Below, one piece after another: positions 13,319-19,990 of a DNA stretch of 22,272 nt. The stretch is from a virus, in IMG/VR virus record IMGVR_UViG_3300048590_000800, positions 1 through 22,272 of that record, one strand, 5' to 3'. Below the pieces are notes generated by a model. It did not search any database. It saw only the letters and a program-made list of their open reading frames with translations, and was not told the DNA's origin. The position numbers and the translations under genes are program-made. Every line of letters begins with the position of its first letter. Positions within the stretch are counted from its first letter, which is position 1.

Positions 13319-16060
13319 ATGGCATCGATTCAAGAACTCAAGCGGCTGATCGACCTGCACGATCTGGCCGACAAACTCGGCCTCGAACGGCCGGGCGGGC
13401 AGGGCAATTACCGCTCGCCGCACCACAAGGACAAGAACCCGTCGTTGAGCGTGTTCAGTGACGGCAAGGCATGGAAGGACCACAGCGGCGAAGCGGGTGG
13501 CGACTGCATCAGCTTCGTGCAGTTCGTCGAGAACCTGCCCGACGTGCCCAGCGCGATGCGTCGCCTGCACGAGCTGTACAACCTGCCGAACGACAAGCCC
13601 GCCGCCGACGCACCGCGGCGTGAGCGCAGCCGCGAAGAATTCATCGCGGACCAGTGCCTGGCCAAGCGTTCGGGCGCTTTCGAATACCTGAAAGGCCGCG
13701 GCATCGCCGAAGCGGCCCTGATCTACGCGGCCGAACGCGGCACGCTGGGCTTCAACGACTGGACGAAGCCAGGCATGGAGCCCGGCGGCTTCGGCTACGG
13801 CGGCCCGGCCGCGGCCTTCATCACCCGCGATCTGCAGACCGGCGAAGCGCTGGCCGTCGACTTCCGCTATCTGGATCCGTCGCTCAATGGTGGCGTGAAG
13901 ACCAAGACGGTCGGCCCCAAGGACGGCGTGCCCTGGTTCGCCTGCGCGCGCCGGGTGAAGGCCGCCGACACCATCTACATCGTCGAGAGTTCGATCAATG
14001 CGCTCTGCATCGAGTCGCTGAACCTCTACAAGTCGGCCGCCGTGGCCATTCGTGGCGCGAGCAACTGGCAGACCATCGACTGGCGCTTCCTGATCGGCAA
14101 GCAGGCGGTGCTCGTGCTCGATGCCGACCTGCCGAACGAGAAGGGCGAGCGCCCCGGCGCGAAGGCCGCCTGGGGCCTGTATGACCTGCTGACCGGGCTC
14201 AATGTGGCCACCGTCATGGTCGACCAGGCGAGCTGGTACGCCGACGAAGTGAACGACGTGGCGGACATCGCCAAGAAGTTCGGCCTGGACAACCTGAAAG
14301 AACGCCTGCAGACCATAGAACCGTGGTGTATTCCCGGCCTGGTCGGCAAGGACGGCCCCGGCGGCAAACAGCGCGTGTACCTGCCGGCGCACGACTTCGC
14401 CGTGTACTGGCGTTACCGCGCGAAGAACGACTTCACGACCTTCGTCAGCAAGGTCGAGAAGGACGGCGACGACGGCGGCGAAACGCTCAAGTTCGAAGAC
14501 CTGTGCGGTTTCCGCATCGCGAGCATCACGCGCGTGACGATCGCGGGCGCCACCAGCACGATGTCCGGTGAAACCGACGACCAGCCCGAGACACAATTTG
14601 CCGTGTCGGTTCAGACCCCGCGTCACGGCGGCAAGCTGATCCGCCGCGTCTACGAAGACGACAAGCTGCACAACACCGACCAGTGGAAGAAGTTCGGCCC
14701 GATCTTCAACCAGTCGAAGTTCCTGCGCCTGGTCAACATCCTCGAACGCACCGCGCACTGCGGCGCGCGCGATGCGGTGAACTTCGTCGGCCTGTGCTGG
14801 CGCAACGGCCGCCTCGTGGTCAACGAAGGCCCGGACTGCTACTTCCGCGAGCCCGAGAAACAGTGCCCGTACAACCTGCTGACCTTCCCCAGCGGCCCGC
14901 GTGCCGACGCGCGCCGGGTGATCGAGGCCTACCAAACCACGTTCAAGGACAACGCCGCGGCCATCATGCTGGTGTGGGCGTTGGGCGGCCACCTGAAAGC
15001 CTTCCTCGGATTCTGGCCGCACCTGATCTGCCAGGCCGCCAAGGGCAGCGGCAAGAGCACGCTGATCAAGCGCCTGGAGCGCAGCATCGGCATGACGATG
15101 TTCTCGGGCCAGTCGTTGCAAACCGAATTCCGCCAGCTCACGACCGTCAGCTACACCAGCCACCCGGTGGGCTGGGAAGAGCTGAGTGCGCGCAAGCAGG
15201 AGATCATCGACAAGGCCGTCGCGATGCTGCAGGAGTGCTACCAGTACACGCCGACCAAGCGCGGCAGCGACATGCTGCCCTACCTGTTGTGCGCGCCCGT
15301 GCTGCTGGCCGGCGAAGACGTGCCGGTGCGCAGCCTGCTCGGCAAGGTGGTGCAGACCGACCTGACGAAGCGCAAGGGGCCGAAGATGCCGGAAGGCCTG
15401 CCGCGCTTCCCGGTGCGCCCGTTCATGGAATACCTGACCACGCTCACGCGCGAAGGCGTCGTCGAGACGATGGAGAAAGCCGCGGCGTGGCTGCGCCAGG
15501 GATCGCGATCACCCGACGACAGCGAAGGCGCGCAGCGTGCGGTGCTGAACTTCGCGGCCGTGCTCACCGCCTGGAAGCTGCTCGCCGACTTCGCCGGCAT
15601 GGAAGTGCGCGCCGGCAGCTTCATGGAAGACCTGCGCGCGCAGATGAACGCCTTTATCCGCGACACCGAGGGCGAGCGCCAGCCCTTCGTCTGGATCATG
15701 GAGATCGTGGCCAGCGAGATCGAGTCGAAACAGTTCCTGCACCCCTACGAGTTCGACGAGATCGACGGCGAGGACTGCATCATCTTCCGGCCGCAACACG
15801 CGATGGACCACATCAGCAGCACCGGCCGCCTGCGCGAGCACTGGAACGGCCTGCCGGTGAAGAGTGGCCGCGTGTTCAAGCAGCAGCTGGCCGGCGCGGG
15901 CGTGATCGTGAAAGACGAGCTGGACCGCCGCATCCACCAGCGCCGCCACGCCCACCTGAGCGCCATCAGCCTCAAGAAGCTCGCCGGCTTCGGCGTCTAC
16001 CTCTCCCAGCCCGAACCCGACTACCAACAGCCGCCGCTGCGCGCTGCGGCCAACTCGTGA
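13319..16060 (+). CDS. Phage primase-helicase
   Basis: A 913-aa replication protein with both activities on one chain. The N-terminus (to about 75) resembles a DnaG-type zinc domain (SPHHKDKNPSLSV and GDCISF), but most metal-binding Cys are missing, so zinc binding may be lost. A Toprim domain shows a Glu in IYIVESS (about 223) and the DxD of LVLDAD (about 265-270). The C-terminal helicase part has a Walker A (AAKGSGKST, about 574-582) and a Walker B-like VGWEEL. It would prime and unwind phage DNA at the fork. It is the largest gene of the early operon; its stop overlaps the next GTG. Confidence 0.9.
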   Translation: MASIQELKRLIDLHDLADKLGLERPGGQGNYRSPHHKDKNPSLSVFSDGKAWKDHSGEAGGDCISFVQFVENLPDVPSAMRRLHELYNLPNDKPAADAPRRERSREEFIADQCLAKRSGAFEYLKGRGIAEAALIYAAERGTLGFNDWTKPGMEPGGFGYGGPAAAFITRDLQTGEALAVDFRYLDPSLNGGVKTKTVGPKDGVPWFACARRVKAADTIYIVESSINALCIESLNLYKSAAVAIRGASNWQTIDWRFLIGKQAVLVLDADLPNEKGERPGAKAAWGLYDLLTGLNVATVMVDQASWYADEVNDVADIAKKFGLDNLKERLQTIEPWCIPGLVGKDGPGGKQRVYLPAHDFAVYWRYRAKNDFTTFVSKVEKDGDDGGETLKFEDLCGFRIASITRVTIAGATSTMSGETDDQPETQFAVSVQTPRHGGKLIRRVYEDDKLHNTDQWKKFGPIFNQSKFLRLVNILERTAHCGARDAVNFVGLCWRNGRLVVNEGPDCYFREPEKQCPYNLLTFPSGPRADARRVIEAYQTTFKDNAAAIMLVWALGGHLKAFLGFWPHLICQAAKGSGKSTLIKRLERSIGMTMFSGQSLQTEFRQLTTVSYTSHPVGWEELSARKQEIIDKAVAMLQECYQYTPTKRGSDMLPYLLCAPVLLAGEDVPVRSLLGKVVQTDLTKRKGPKMPEGLPRFPVRPFMEYLTTLTREGVVETMEKAAAWLRQGSRSPDDSEGAQRAVLNFAAVLTAWKLLADFAGMEVRAGSFMEDLRAQMNAFIRDTEGERQPFVWIMEIVASEIESKQFLHPYEFDEIDGEDCIIFRPQHAMDHISSTGRLREHWNGLPVKSGRVFKQQLAGAGVIVKDELDRRIHQRRHAHLSAISLKKLAGFGVYLSQPEPDYQQPPLRAAANS

Positions 16061-16212
16061 GGACCGAGACCGTGATCACCGTCCGCCGCTATCTCGCCGA
16101 ACAGTTCATCCGCCTCTTCGAATTCCTGCGCGCCGCCCACGGCACCGCGCAGGCCATCGCCGACCGTGCGTTGCAGCGCGCGCGTGCGGAATATCTCGCT
16201 GCATTGACCTGA
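16057..16212 (+). CDS. Small basic helical protein
   Basis: From GTG 16057 (overlapping the primase stop) it has 51 aa; GTG 16072 is an alternative with GAGG upstream and gives 46 aa. It is rich in Arg, Ala and Leu (RRYLAEQFIRLFEFL) and probably forms one or two helices. No family is recognised. Confidence 0.5.
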   Translation: MRTETVITVRRYLAEQFIRLFEFLRAAHGTAQAIADRALQRARAEYLAALT

Positions 16213-16230
16213 GCCTTGAGGACATCGCCA

Positions 16231-16587
16231 ATGAAGAAGCGTTACAAGCTGGAAGCCGGCATGGATACCAGCATCACCCTGGACATCGACACCGAAGTCA
16301 TCACCGAAGCACTAGCGCGCGAGATCAACGGATTCTGGACCAGCGCCGAGGATGTGCTCGAAGAGTCCGGTGGCGACGTATTCCAGGCTGCAGCGCGCCG
16401 CGCCGCGGGGGAGCTGATCGGGTTTCTGTTCGATGGCTTCACCACTGATGGCGCAGTGTCGGAGCTGAGCGAGAGCGAAGGCTGGCCCCCAGACGAAGTG
16501 CTGACGGGCATCCGCATCGTGGACCACGACCTGCCTGAGTTCGGATCTCTGGATTTCACCGTCACCACGATCGAGGTGGGAGCCTGA
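16231..16587 (+). CDS. DUF2528-like phage protein
   Basis: A 118-aa acidic protein starting MKKRYKLEAG with a GAGGA ribosome site. The pattern TLDIDTEVITEALAREING, FW, a Gly-Gly-Asp-Val segment, and later EGWPPDEVLTGIRIVDHD matches what I recall of DUF2528, found in proteobacterial prophages and plasmids with no known activity. It lies 18 nt after the previous gene and is followed at once by a 68-aa gene, a pair often seen together in early operons. Confidence 0.65.
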   Translation: MKKRYKLEAGMDTSITLDIDTEVITEALAREINGFWTSAEDVLEESGGDVFQAAARRAAGELIGFLFDGFTTDGAVSELSESEGWPPDEVLTGIRIVDHDLPEFGSLDFTVTTIEVGA

Positions 16588-16588
16588 A

Positions 16589-16795
16589 ATGCTGACCGCA
16601 GCGATTGCCTTGGATAACTGGAAATTCCCGATCTTCGAGCGCCACCTGCACCAGGCGGGCTATTCGTTCAATCGATCGGAAGGCCTGACCGCCAACACGA
16701 TGATTTTGTCGGTCACGACTGAAAACCTTGTGGCACTGAGTGAAGTGGTGCGAGCCGCGAACACCGAGGCCGCGCTGGCAAAGGAGGGTGCGTGA
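16589..16795 (+). CDS. Unknown 68-aa phage protein (last clear early gene)
   Basis: Begins MLTAAIALDNWKFPIFERHL and ends in an Ala/Glu-rich helix (SEVVRAANTEAA). It looks like a conserved small phage protein of the type that follows DUF2528 genes, with no known role. It starts 1 nt after the DUF2528 stop, and its own stop overlaps the next ATG. This is the last gene before signs of the cassette array begin. Confidence 0.65.
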   Translation: MLTAAIALDNWKFPIFERHLHQAGYSFNRSEGLTANTMILSVTTENLVALSEVVRAANTEAALAKEGA

Positions 16796-16881
16796 TGTCC
16801 GCCGAACCCGAAGCCTGCACGCAACCGCCGCATCCGGGTTTTGCAACAAATGATGATCCCGGAGGATTGGATCAAGCATGA
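16795..16881 (+). CDS. 28-aa ORF at the array edge
   Basis: The ATG overlaps the previous stop (TGATG). It encodes a short Pro/Gly/Asp-rich peptide (MSAEPEACTQPPHPG) that ends inside the next small ORF. It may be a real coupled peptide or the start of a gene cut short when the cassette array arrived. Confidence 0.3.
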   Translation: MSAEPEACTQPPHPGFATNDDPGGLDQA

Positions 16882-16933
16882 AGAATATTGGCAGGACGTG
16901 CCGCTTTACAGCGAAAGCGATGTTGCGGTCTAA
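16850..16933 (+). CDS. 27-aa ORF ending in attC1, remnant of the first cassette
   Basis: Encodes an acidic peptide with EDWIKHEEYWQDV. Its stop (TAA) sits inside the GTCTAAC box of attC1, as is typical of cassette genes. The frame is open upstream to 16796, so it may be the 3' end of a longer cassette gene whose front was lost; no GTTAGACC cassette start is present upstream. An alternative reading from ATG 16878 behind GGAGG also ends in attC1. Confidence 0.4.
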   Translation: MMIPEDWIKHEEYWQDVPLYSESDVAV

Positions 16934-17014
16934 CGGTTGAGTTAACTGGTGCCGCCGATGATGCCCGGTGTGCGACTAGAACGAAGCGGCATCCAGTTGA
17001 ACGAATTGTTAGCT
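16928..17014 (+). other. attC1 recombination site
   Basis: GTCTAAC (16928-16934) and GTTAGCT (17008-17014) are the outer boxes. The arms GTTAACTGGTGCCGC and GCGGCATCCAGTTGAAC pair fully except for two unpaired bases on one side, the extrahelical bases typical of folded attC. At 87 bp it is among the longer sites of the array. Confidence 0.85.
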
Positions 17015-17035
17015 GGCTAACTACACGGAGGCGAT

Positions 17036-17260
17036 ATGCGAACAAGAAACCACGATTGGTTCGATAGCGTGAAGGCGGTTCCGGTCTATGGCGTGCAGGT
17101 ATTCCATGACGGGAAGTGGTGCCACGCGGCGATCAACGGGAAACCAATTTTTTGCGACACGCCGGAGGAACGCGCAGAGCAGCGCAAGCGGTTGAAGCGG
17201 CTCTTGGCTGCGCAAGGCAAGGTGCCAGCTAACACCCGAGCTGTGCAGCCCGCGCCCTGA
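17036..17260 (+). CDS. Cassette A: unknown 74-aa protein
   Basis: Preceded by a GGAGG ribosome site 5 nt before the ATG. It has aromatic and Gly residues in the first half (NHDWFDSVKAVPVYGVQVFHDGKW), then CDTPEERAEQRKRLKRLLA, a basic helix. The C-terminus runs into attC2 and stops there. No family is recognised. It is the first clearly complete cassette, so it would be the best expressed if transcription enters from the early operon. Confidence 0.7.
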   Translation: MRTRNHDWFDSVKAVPVYGVQVFHDGKWCHAAINGKPIFCDTPEERAEQRKRLKRLLAAQGKVPANTRAVQPAP

Positions 17261-17316
17261 GTGCGCGGACATGCGAAACCGGACGTGCGCGGGTCTGCAC
17301 GAGCGAATAGTTAGAT
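17227..17316 (+). other. attC2 recombination site
   Basis: Boxes AGCTAAC (17227-17233) and GTTAGAT (17310-17316). The inner arms GTGCAGCCCGCGC and GCGCGGGTCTGCAC pair with one extrahelical base. The R box matches the start of cassette A (GTTAGCTGG), not that of the next cassette. Length 90 bp. Confidence 0.85.
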
Positions 17317-17328
17317 TGCGGAGGCGAC

Positions 17329-17619
17329 ATGATTGGATTTTGGATGGAAAACGGAATGCGGCCCGGCAGGCATGTGCTCGTAGATCTCGGGCCGACGCGC
17401 GAGGCCGAACAGCGATTTCTTGCGATGCGCGCACACCTCTCGCCGCGCAACTTCGAGCGCGTTGGCAATGACCGCCTCGTCGCTCGCGTGCCTCCGACGA
17501 AGGTAGGCTCGGTGCTTGCCGCCCTGCCTCAGATCCAAGCGGGTCAGGCCGACTACTGCTGGTGCACGCACGGATGGGTGGATGAGCAATCTAACGCTGG
17601 AATTCAGGCGCGGCCGTAG
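17329..17619 (+). CDS. Cassette B: unknown 96-aa protein
   Basis: GGAGG precedes the ATG by 4 nt. The sequence shows MIGFWMENG, GRHVLVDLGPTREAEQRFLAM and a C-terminal part with DYCWCTHGW that could hold a metal or disulfide. Its last residues (SNAGIQARP) are encoded by attC3. No family is recognised. Confidence 0.7.
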   Translation: MIGFWMENGMRPGRHVLVDLGPTREAEQRFLAMRAHLSPRNFERVGNDRLVARVPPTKVGSVLAALPQIQAGQADYCWCTHGWVDEQSNAGIQARP

Positions 17620-17646
17620 GCCGTCGCCTGGAATGACGTGTTAGGC
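17589..17646 (+). other. attC3 recombination site
   Basis: A compact 58-bp site: ATCTAAC (17589-17595) and GTTAGGC (17640-17646), with arms AATTCAGGCG and CGCCTGGAAT pairing around one extrahelical base and a GGCCGTAGGCC-type centre. Its R box and upstream bases (GCAATCTAAC) match the start of cassette B (GTTAGATTGC) over 10 bp. Confidence 0.9.
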
Positions 17647-17668
17647 GGCACTTTTGACGGAGCGATGA

Positions 17669-18001
17669 ATGCAGCAAGTGACAAAAGACATGATCGACTG
17701 CTGGCGCGCGAACTACGGGCTAGACAAGCGGAGCCCGGAGGACGCCGCGCGCTGGTGGGACGACGAATGCGGCATGGCTCCGGCCGGTGCGGTTGCGGCC
17801 CTTGGGCTGGCGCTGCGAGAGCTTGAAGCTCGGACAAGCCGCGATGCCGATTGGTACATGGCTGTCGTTTGGCCGTTGCTGCCAGTGCCCGGCGAGTTCG
17901 ACGGCATGGATGCGTGCGATCAATCGCGCTGGCGCAGCGTGGTTCGTATTGCTATTGAGCACACTCTTGCTGGTGAAAGAGGCATGACGCCTAACACATA
18001 A
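17669..18001 (+). CDS. Cassette C: unknown 110-aa protein
   Basis: Rich in Trp, Asp and Ala (CWRANYGLDKRSPEDAARWW; DADWYMAVVWPLL; CDQSRWRSVV), probably a helical soluble protein. It ends MTPNT with the stop inside attC4. The ribosome site is weaker (GGAG) than in neighbouring cassettes. No family is recognised. Confidence 0.65.
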   Translation: MQQVTKDMIDCWRANYGLDKRSPEDAARWWDDECGMAPAGAVAALGLALRELEARTSRDADWYMAVVWPLLPVPGEFDGMDACDQSRWRSVVRIAIEHTLAGERGMTPNT

Positions 18002-18044
18002 GTTCAGCGGCGGCGCAGCCGTCCGCTGCAACGCATAGTTAGCC
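17989..18044 (+). other. attC4 recombination site
   Basis: A 56-bp site: GCCTAAC (17989-17995) and GTTAGCC (18038-18044), arms GTTCAGCGG and CCGCTGCAAC with one extrahelical base, and a CGGCGCAGCCG centre. It is the most classical attC here. Its R box matches the start of cassette C (GTTAGGCG). Confidence 0.92.
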
Positions 18045-18073
18045 GTCGAGCGACGGCGTGTAAGGAGTACCAA

Positions 18074-18322
18074 ATGAGCAAGGCTCAAGAAATTTTCGAT
18101 GCGGCTTTTGCGATACCTCGCGACCCGCGCAGTGATGAATACCGACACGGTGTGCTCGAAATTCTGAAGTATAGGCTGCGCGAAACAAACCAAACATTCG
18201 GGAAAAAACAATACGTGATGGGATCTCCCCAAGCCGATGCCTATTACGCAGGTTGCGATGAAGGGCACCGCTTGGCTTCCAAATACATCGCAAGCCTTGT
18301 AGGCGATGGCAGCGACGGCTAA
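18074..18322 (+). CDS. Cassette D, first gene: unknown 82-aa protein
   Basis: AAGGAG lies before the ATG. The protein has AQEIFDAAFAIPRDPRSDEY, then RETNQTFGKKQY and a YYAGCDEGHRLASKY segment like small phage proteins with a Y/FxxG motif. The codons are visibly richer in A and T than in the phage core, which suggests another source. The stop lies in GGCTAAG, a remnant of its own lost attC. Confidence 0.7.
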   Translation: MSKAQEIFDAAFAIPRDPRSDEYRHGVLEILKYRLRETNQTFGKKQYVMGSPQADAYYAGCDEGHRLASKYIASLVGDGSDG

Positions 18323-18332
18323 GGAGAAGATG

Positions 18333-18650
18333 ATGGACGAAAAAGAACTGCAAGACGCGCACGAACAGGCGCAAGCACCGCTGTGTAACCCAGCGCACCA
18401 AGTCTATTTCCGCGCTGGGCTGATTGCCTGCCGCGAGTACATGGCTCGCTTCGTCGAGGCCCAAGATCCCGCGATTGCGCAGAGCATTCGTGCGAACTGG
18501 TGGCCGGCGCTTGGTGACGATCCGGGCGCGCCAAGGCTGCTGAATTGGGACGAGGTCGCGAACGGTGGTGAGGATGGCCCTTGGACACCAAAAGAGGTTT
18601 CGCCGTCAGTCGAGGCGTTGCCGCTGGCGGCGATGTTCTTGAAGGCATAA
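18333..18650 (+). CDS. Cassette D, second gene: unknown 105-aa protein
   Basis: ATG 18333 was chosen over 18330 because AAGGAG then stands at a normal 6-nt distance. Features: HQVYFRAGLIACREYMARFVE, a pattern common in small phage early proteins, then NWWPALGDD and a Pro/Glu-rich end. It follows the first D gene with no attC between. The stop sits in the GCATAAC box of the collapsed attC5. Confidence 0.7.
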   Translation: MDEKELQDAHEQAQAPLCNPAHQVYFRAGLIACREYMARFVEAQDPAIAQSIRANWWPALGDDPGAPRLLNWDEVANGGEDGPWTPKEVSPSVEALPLAAMFLKA

Positions 18651-18663
18651 CACAGCGTTAAGC
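18645..18663 (+). other. attC5, collapsed site
   Basis: Only GCATAAC, five bases and GTTAAGC remain; the paired middle is gone. It marks a cassette border but probably can no longer fold into an active site. Confidence 0.6.
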
Positions 18664-18687
18664 GGCCACGGGCCGAAGGAGTAAGAC

Positions 18688-18927
18688 ATGGCGACAGCCT
18701 CTCCCTGTGGTCCGCTTGAACCCATAGTTCGGGGGCAGCGCGACAAGCTCCAAGAGGGCGTTTACTGGACCGTGATGCAGAACTGGGACGGGAAACTCTG
18801 GCCCCGGCTATGGCCGAACGAGAAGTGGGCATGGCGCGAGTTGGAGCGCGAAACAGGGCTCGCTCGGGCGCAGATCAAGAAGCGGTGCGACTGGACTTTG
18901 GTTCGGGTTGCGCTGACCCGAGTATGA
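18688..18927 (+). CDS. Cassette E: unknown 79-aa protein
   Basis: AAGGAG lies upstream. It is Trp-rich (YWTVMQNWDGKLWPRLW; KWAWRELERETG) with a basic C-terminus (RAQIKKRCDW). No family is recognised. Its stop lies just before the GCCGAAC box of attC6. Confidence 0.65.
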   Translation: MATASPCGPLEPIVRGQRDKLQEGVYWTVMQNWDGKLWPRLWPNEKWAWRELERETGLARAQIKKRCDWTLVRVALTRV

Positions 18928-18928
18928 C

Positions 18929-18986
18929 GCCGAACACCGGCAATAACCCGCGAGCGTAGCGAGTCGGGTTGATTGGCTAGTTATGC
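18929..18986 (+). other. attC6 recombination site
   Basis: A 58-bp site: GCCGAAC (18929-18935) and GTTATGC (18980-18986). Arms CAATAACCCG and CGGGTTGATTG pair with an extrahelical base. The outer box deviates by one base from the RYYYAAC consensus. It closely resembles attC7. Confidence 0.8.
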
Positions 18987-19005
18987 CGAACCTACGGAGA
19001 ACGAA

Positions 19006-19263
19006 ATGGGAACCGACACAGACACCTTGATCGGAGTTGCGCAGGCGCTGGAACAAAAGCGCGCGTTGGCGATCGTCGCTGACATTGCCGCAATGGGCGA
19101 CTTCTTCACGGGCAGCGAAGCATTCCGCGCAGGATGGGATTCGGCGTGCGAGGAAATTACAGAGCGATTGCGCACCGAGGTTTGGGCAGGATGCCTGCCG
19201 CCGATTGATGCGGCAAAGACGATAGAAGCCAATGCCGGGCCGTGCCCGGAGATCAAGGCATAA
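19006..19263 (+). CDS. Cassette F: unknown 85-aa protein
   Basis: GGAGA precedes the ATG. The sequence is acidic and helical, with GSEAFRAGWDSACEEITERL, a FxxGWxxA...EI..RL pattern seen in many small phage proteins of unknown role. The stop falls within GCATAAC of attC7. Confidence 0.7.
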   Translation: MGTDTDTLIGVAQALEQKRALAIVADIAAMGDFFTGSEAFRAGWDSACEEITERLRTEVWAGCLPPIDAAKTIEANAGPCPEIKA

Positions 19264-19314
19264 CACCGGCAATGAGCCGCGCCGGTAGGCGTCGGCTCGA
19301 TTGGATGGTTATGC
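19258..19314 (+). other. attC7 recombination site
   Basis: A 57-bp site: GCATAAC (19258-19264) and GTTATGC (19308-19314), arms CAATGAGCCG and CGGCTCGATTG with an extrahelical base. Its R box matches the start of cassette F (GTTATGCC). Confidence 0.88.
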
Positions 19315-19346
19315 CGCTGCGACACGACAACATACGGAGAATGAAG

Positions 19347-19931
19347 ATGGGCAGAGAAATCCGCAAAGTACCGCCGAACTGGCAGCCGCCGAAGATTGAG
19401 CGACCGAACCATCGCCGCGGCCAGATGGAAGAACGCGACCAACCGATGTTCGACCGCGCCTTTGCGCCAGCGATGCGCGAATGGATCGCCGAGTGGGAGA
19501 AGTGGGAGCGTGGGGAGCGCCCTGACTATTGCGACGATGAAGCATCGCGCTCACTTCCGTATTGGAAATGGGAGGGCGGACCGCCTGACCCGGAATACTA
19601 CAGGCCCGATTGGAAGCCGGAGGAAATGACATGGTTCCAACTGTACGAAACCGTCAGCGAGGGAACGCCGGTAACACCAGCCTTTGCTACGCGCGAGGAA
19701 TTGGTTGAATACCTTGTAGCCAACGGCGACTACTGGGACCAGAAACGCAGGGCCGAAGGCTGCTCGATCATGCGTTGCACACCTTGGCCTCGGGCAGAGG
19801 CTGAGTCTTTTGTGTTCGGCGCCGGGTGGGCGCCATCGATGATTGTGTCGGACGGGCGCGTGATGACAGGAACCGAAGGCATGGCCGCCTTGAGGCATAA
19901 CACATGCTCTCCGACGGATTTGCCGGGATAA
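19347..19931 (+). CDS. Cassette G: conserved phage-type 194-aa protein
   Basis: ATG 19347 has CGGAG at a proper distance; ATG 19341 is too close. The protein begins [12 protein letters not shown] and carries [31 protein letters not shown] and [13 protein letters not shown] recall this pattern as a widespread protein of proteobacterial phages and prophages with no known function. Finding it as an attC-bounded cassette is notable. Its last residues are translated from the half attC at 19895 and beyond, so the C-terminus differs from the usual end. Confidence 0.75.
   Translation: MGREIRKVPPNWQPPKIERPNHRRGQMEERDQPMFDRAFAPAMREWIAEWEKWERGERPDYCDDEASRSLPYWKWEGGPPDPEYYRPDWKPEEMTWFQLYETVSEGTPVTPAFATREELVEYLVANGDYWDQKRRAEGCSIMRCTPWPRAEAESFVFGAGWAPSMIVSDGRVMTGTEGMAALRHNTCSPTDLPG
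19895..19901 (+). other. attC8, half site at the right end of the array
   Basis: GCATAAC matches the start of cassette G (GTTATGCC) as its own R box, but no GTTRRRY box follows before the tail gene. A GCCGGG/CCCGGC hairpin lies at about 19922-19939. The site is therefore truncated. Confidence 0.6.
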
Positions 19932-19990
19932 CGCCCGGCGAATCGGCTGGACCCCGCTTGACACCAGCGAATCCGAGATCACATCCGACT

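Larger units (their letters stand above)
16928..19901 (+). mobile_element. Integron gene-cassette array without integrase (CALIN-like) inside the phage
   Basis: Contains six full attC sites, one collapsed site and one half site, in direct orientation, spaced about 300-400 bp apart (619 bp where two cassettes fused). Each spacer holds one small ORF with its own ribosome site. No integron integrase (intI), attI or Pc promoter is seen in the window. Cassette starts are complementary to their own 3' R boxes, the mark of circular cassette insertion. The array is bounded by the early operon on the left and a terminator plus tail gene on the right. Confidence 0.85.

Noticed and set aside
13238-15163. 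641-aa minus-strand ORF opposite the primase-helicase
   Set aside because: It is a GC-rich shadow frame; the + strand product has Toprim and Walker A motifs, and the minus frame has none.
14683-16212. 509-aa plus-strand ORF overlapping the primase
   Set aside because: Only its last 51 codons (16057-16212), after the primase stop, look coding; the rest is a shifted frame of the primase.
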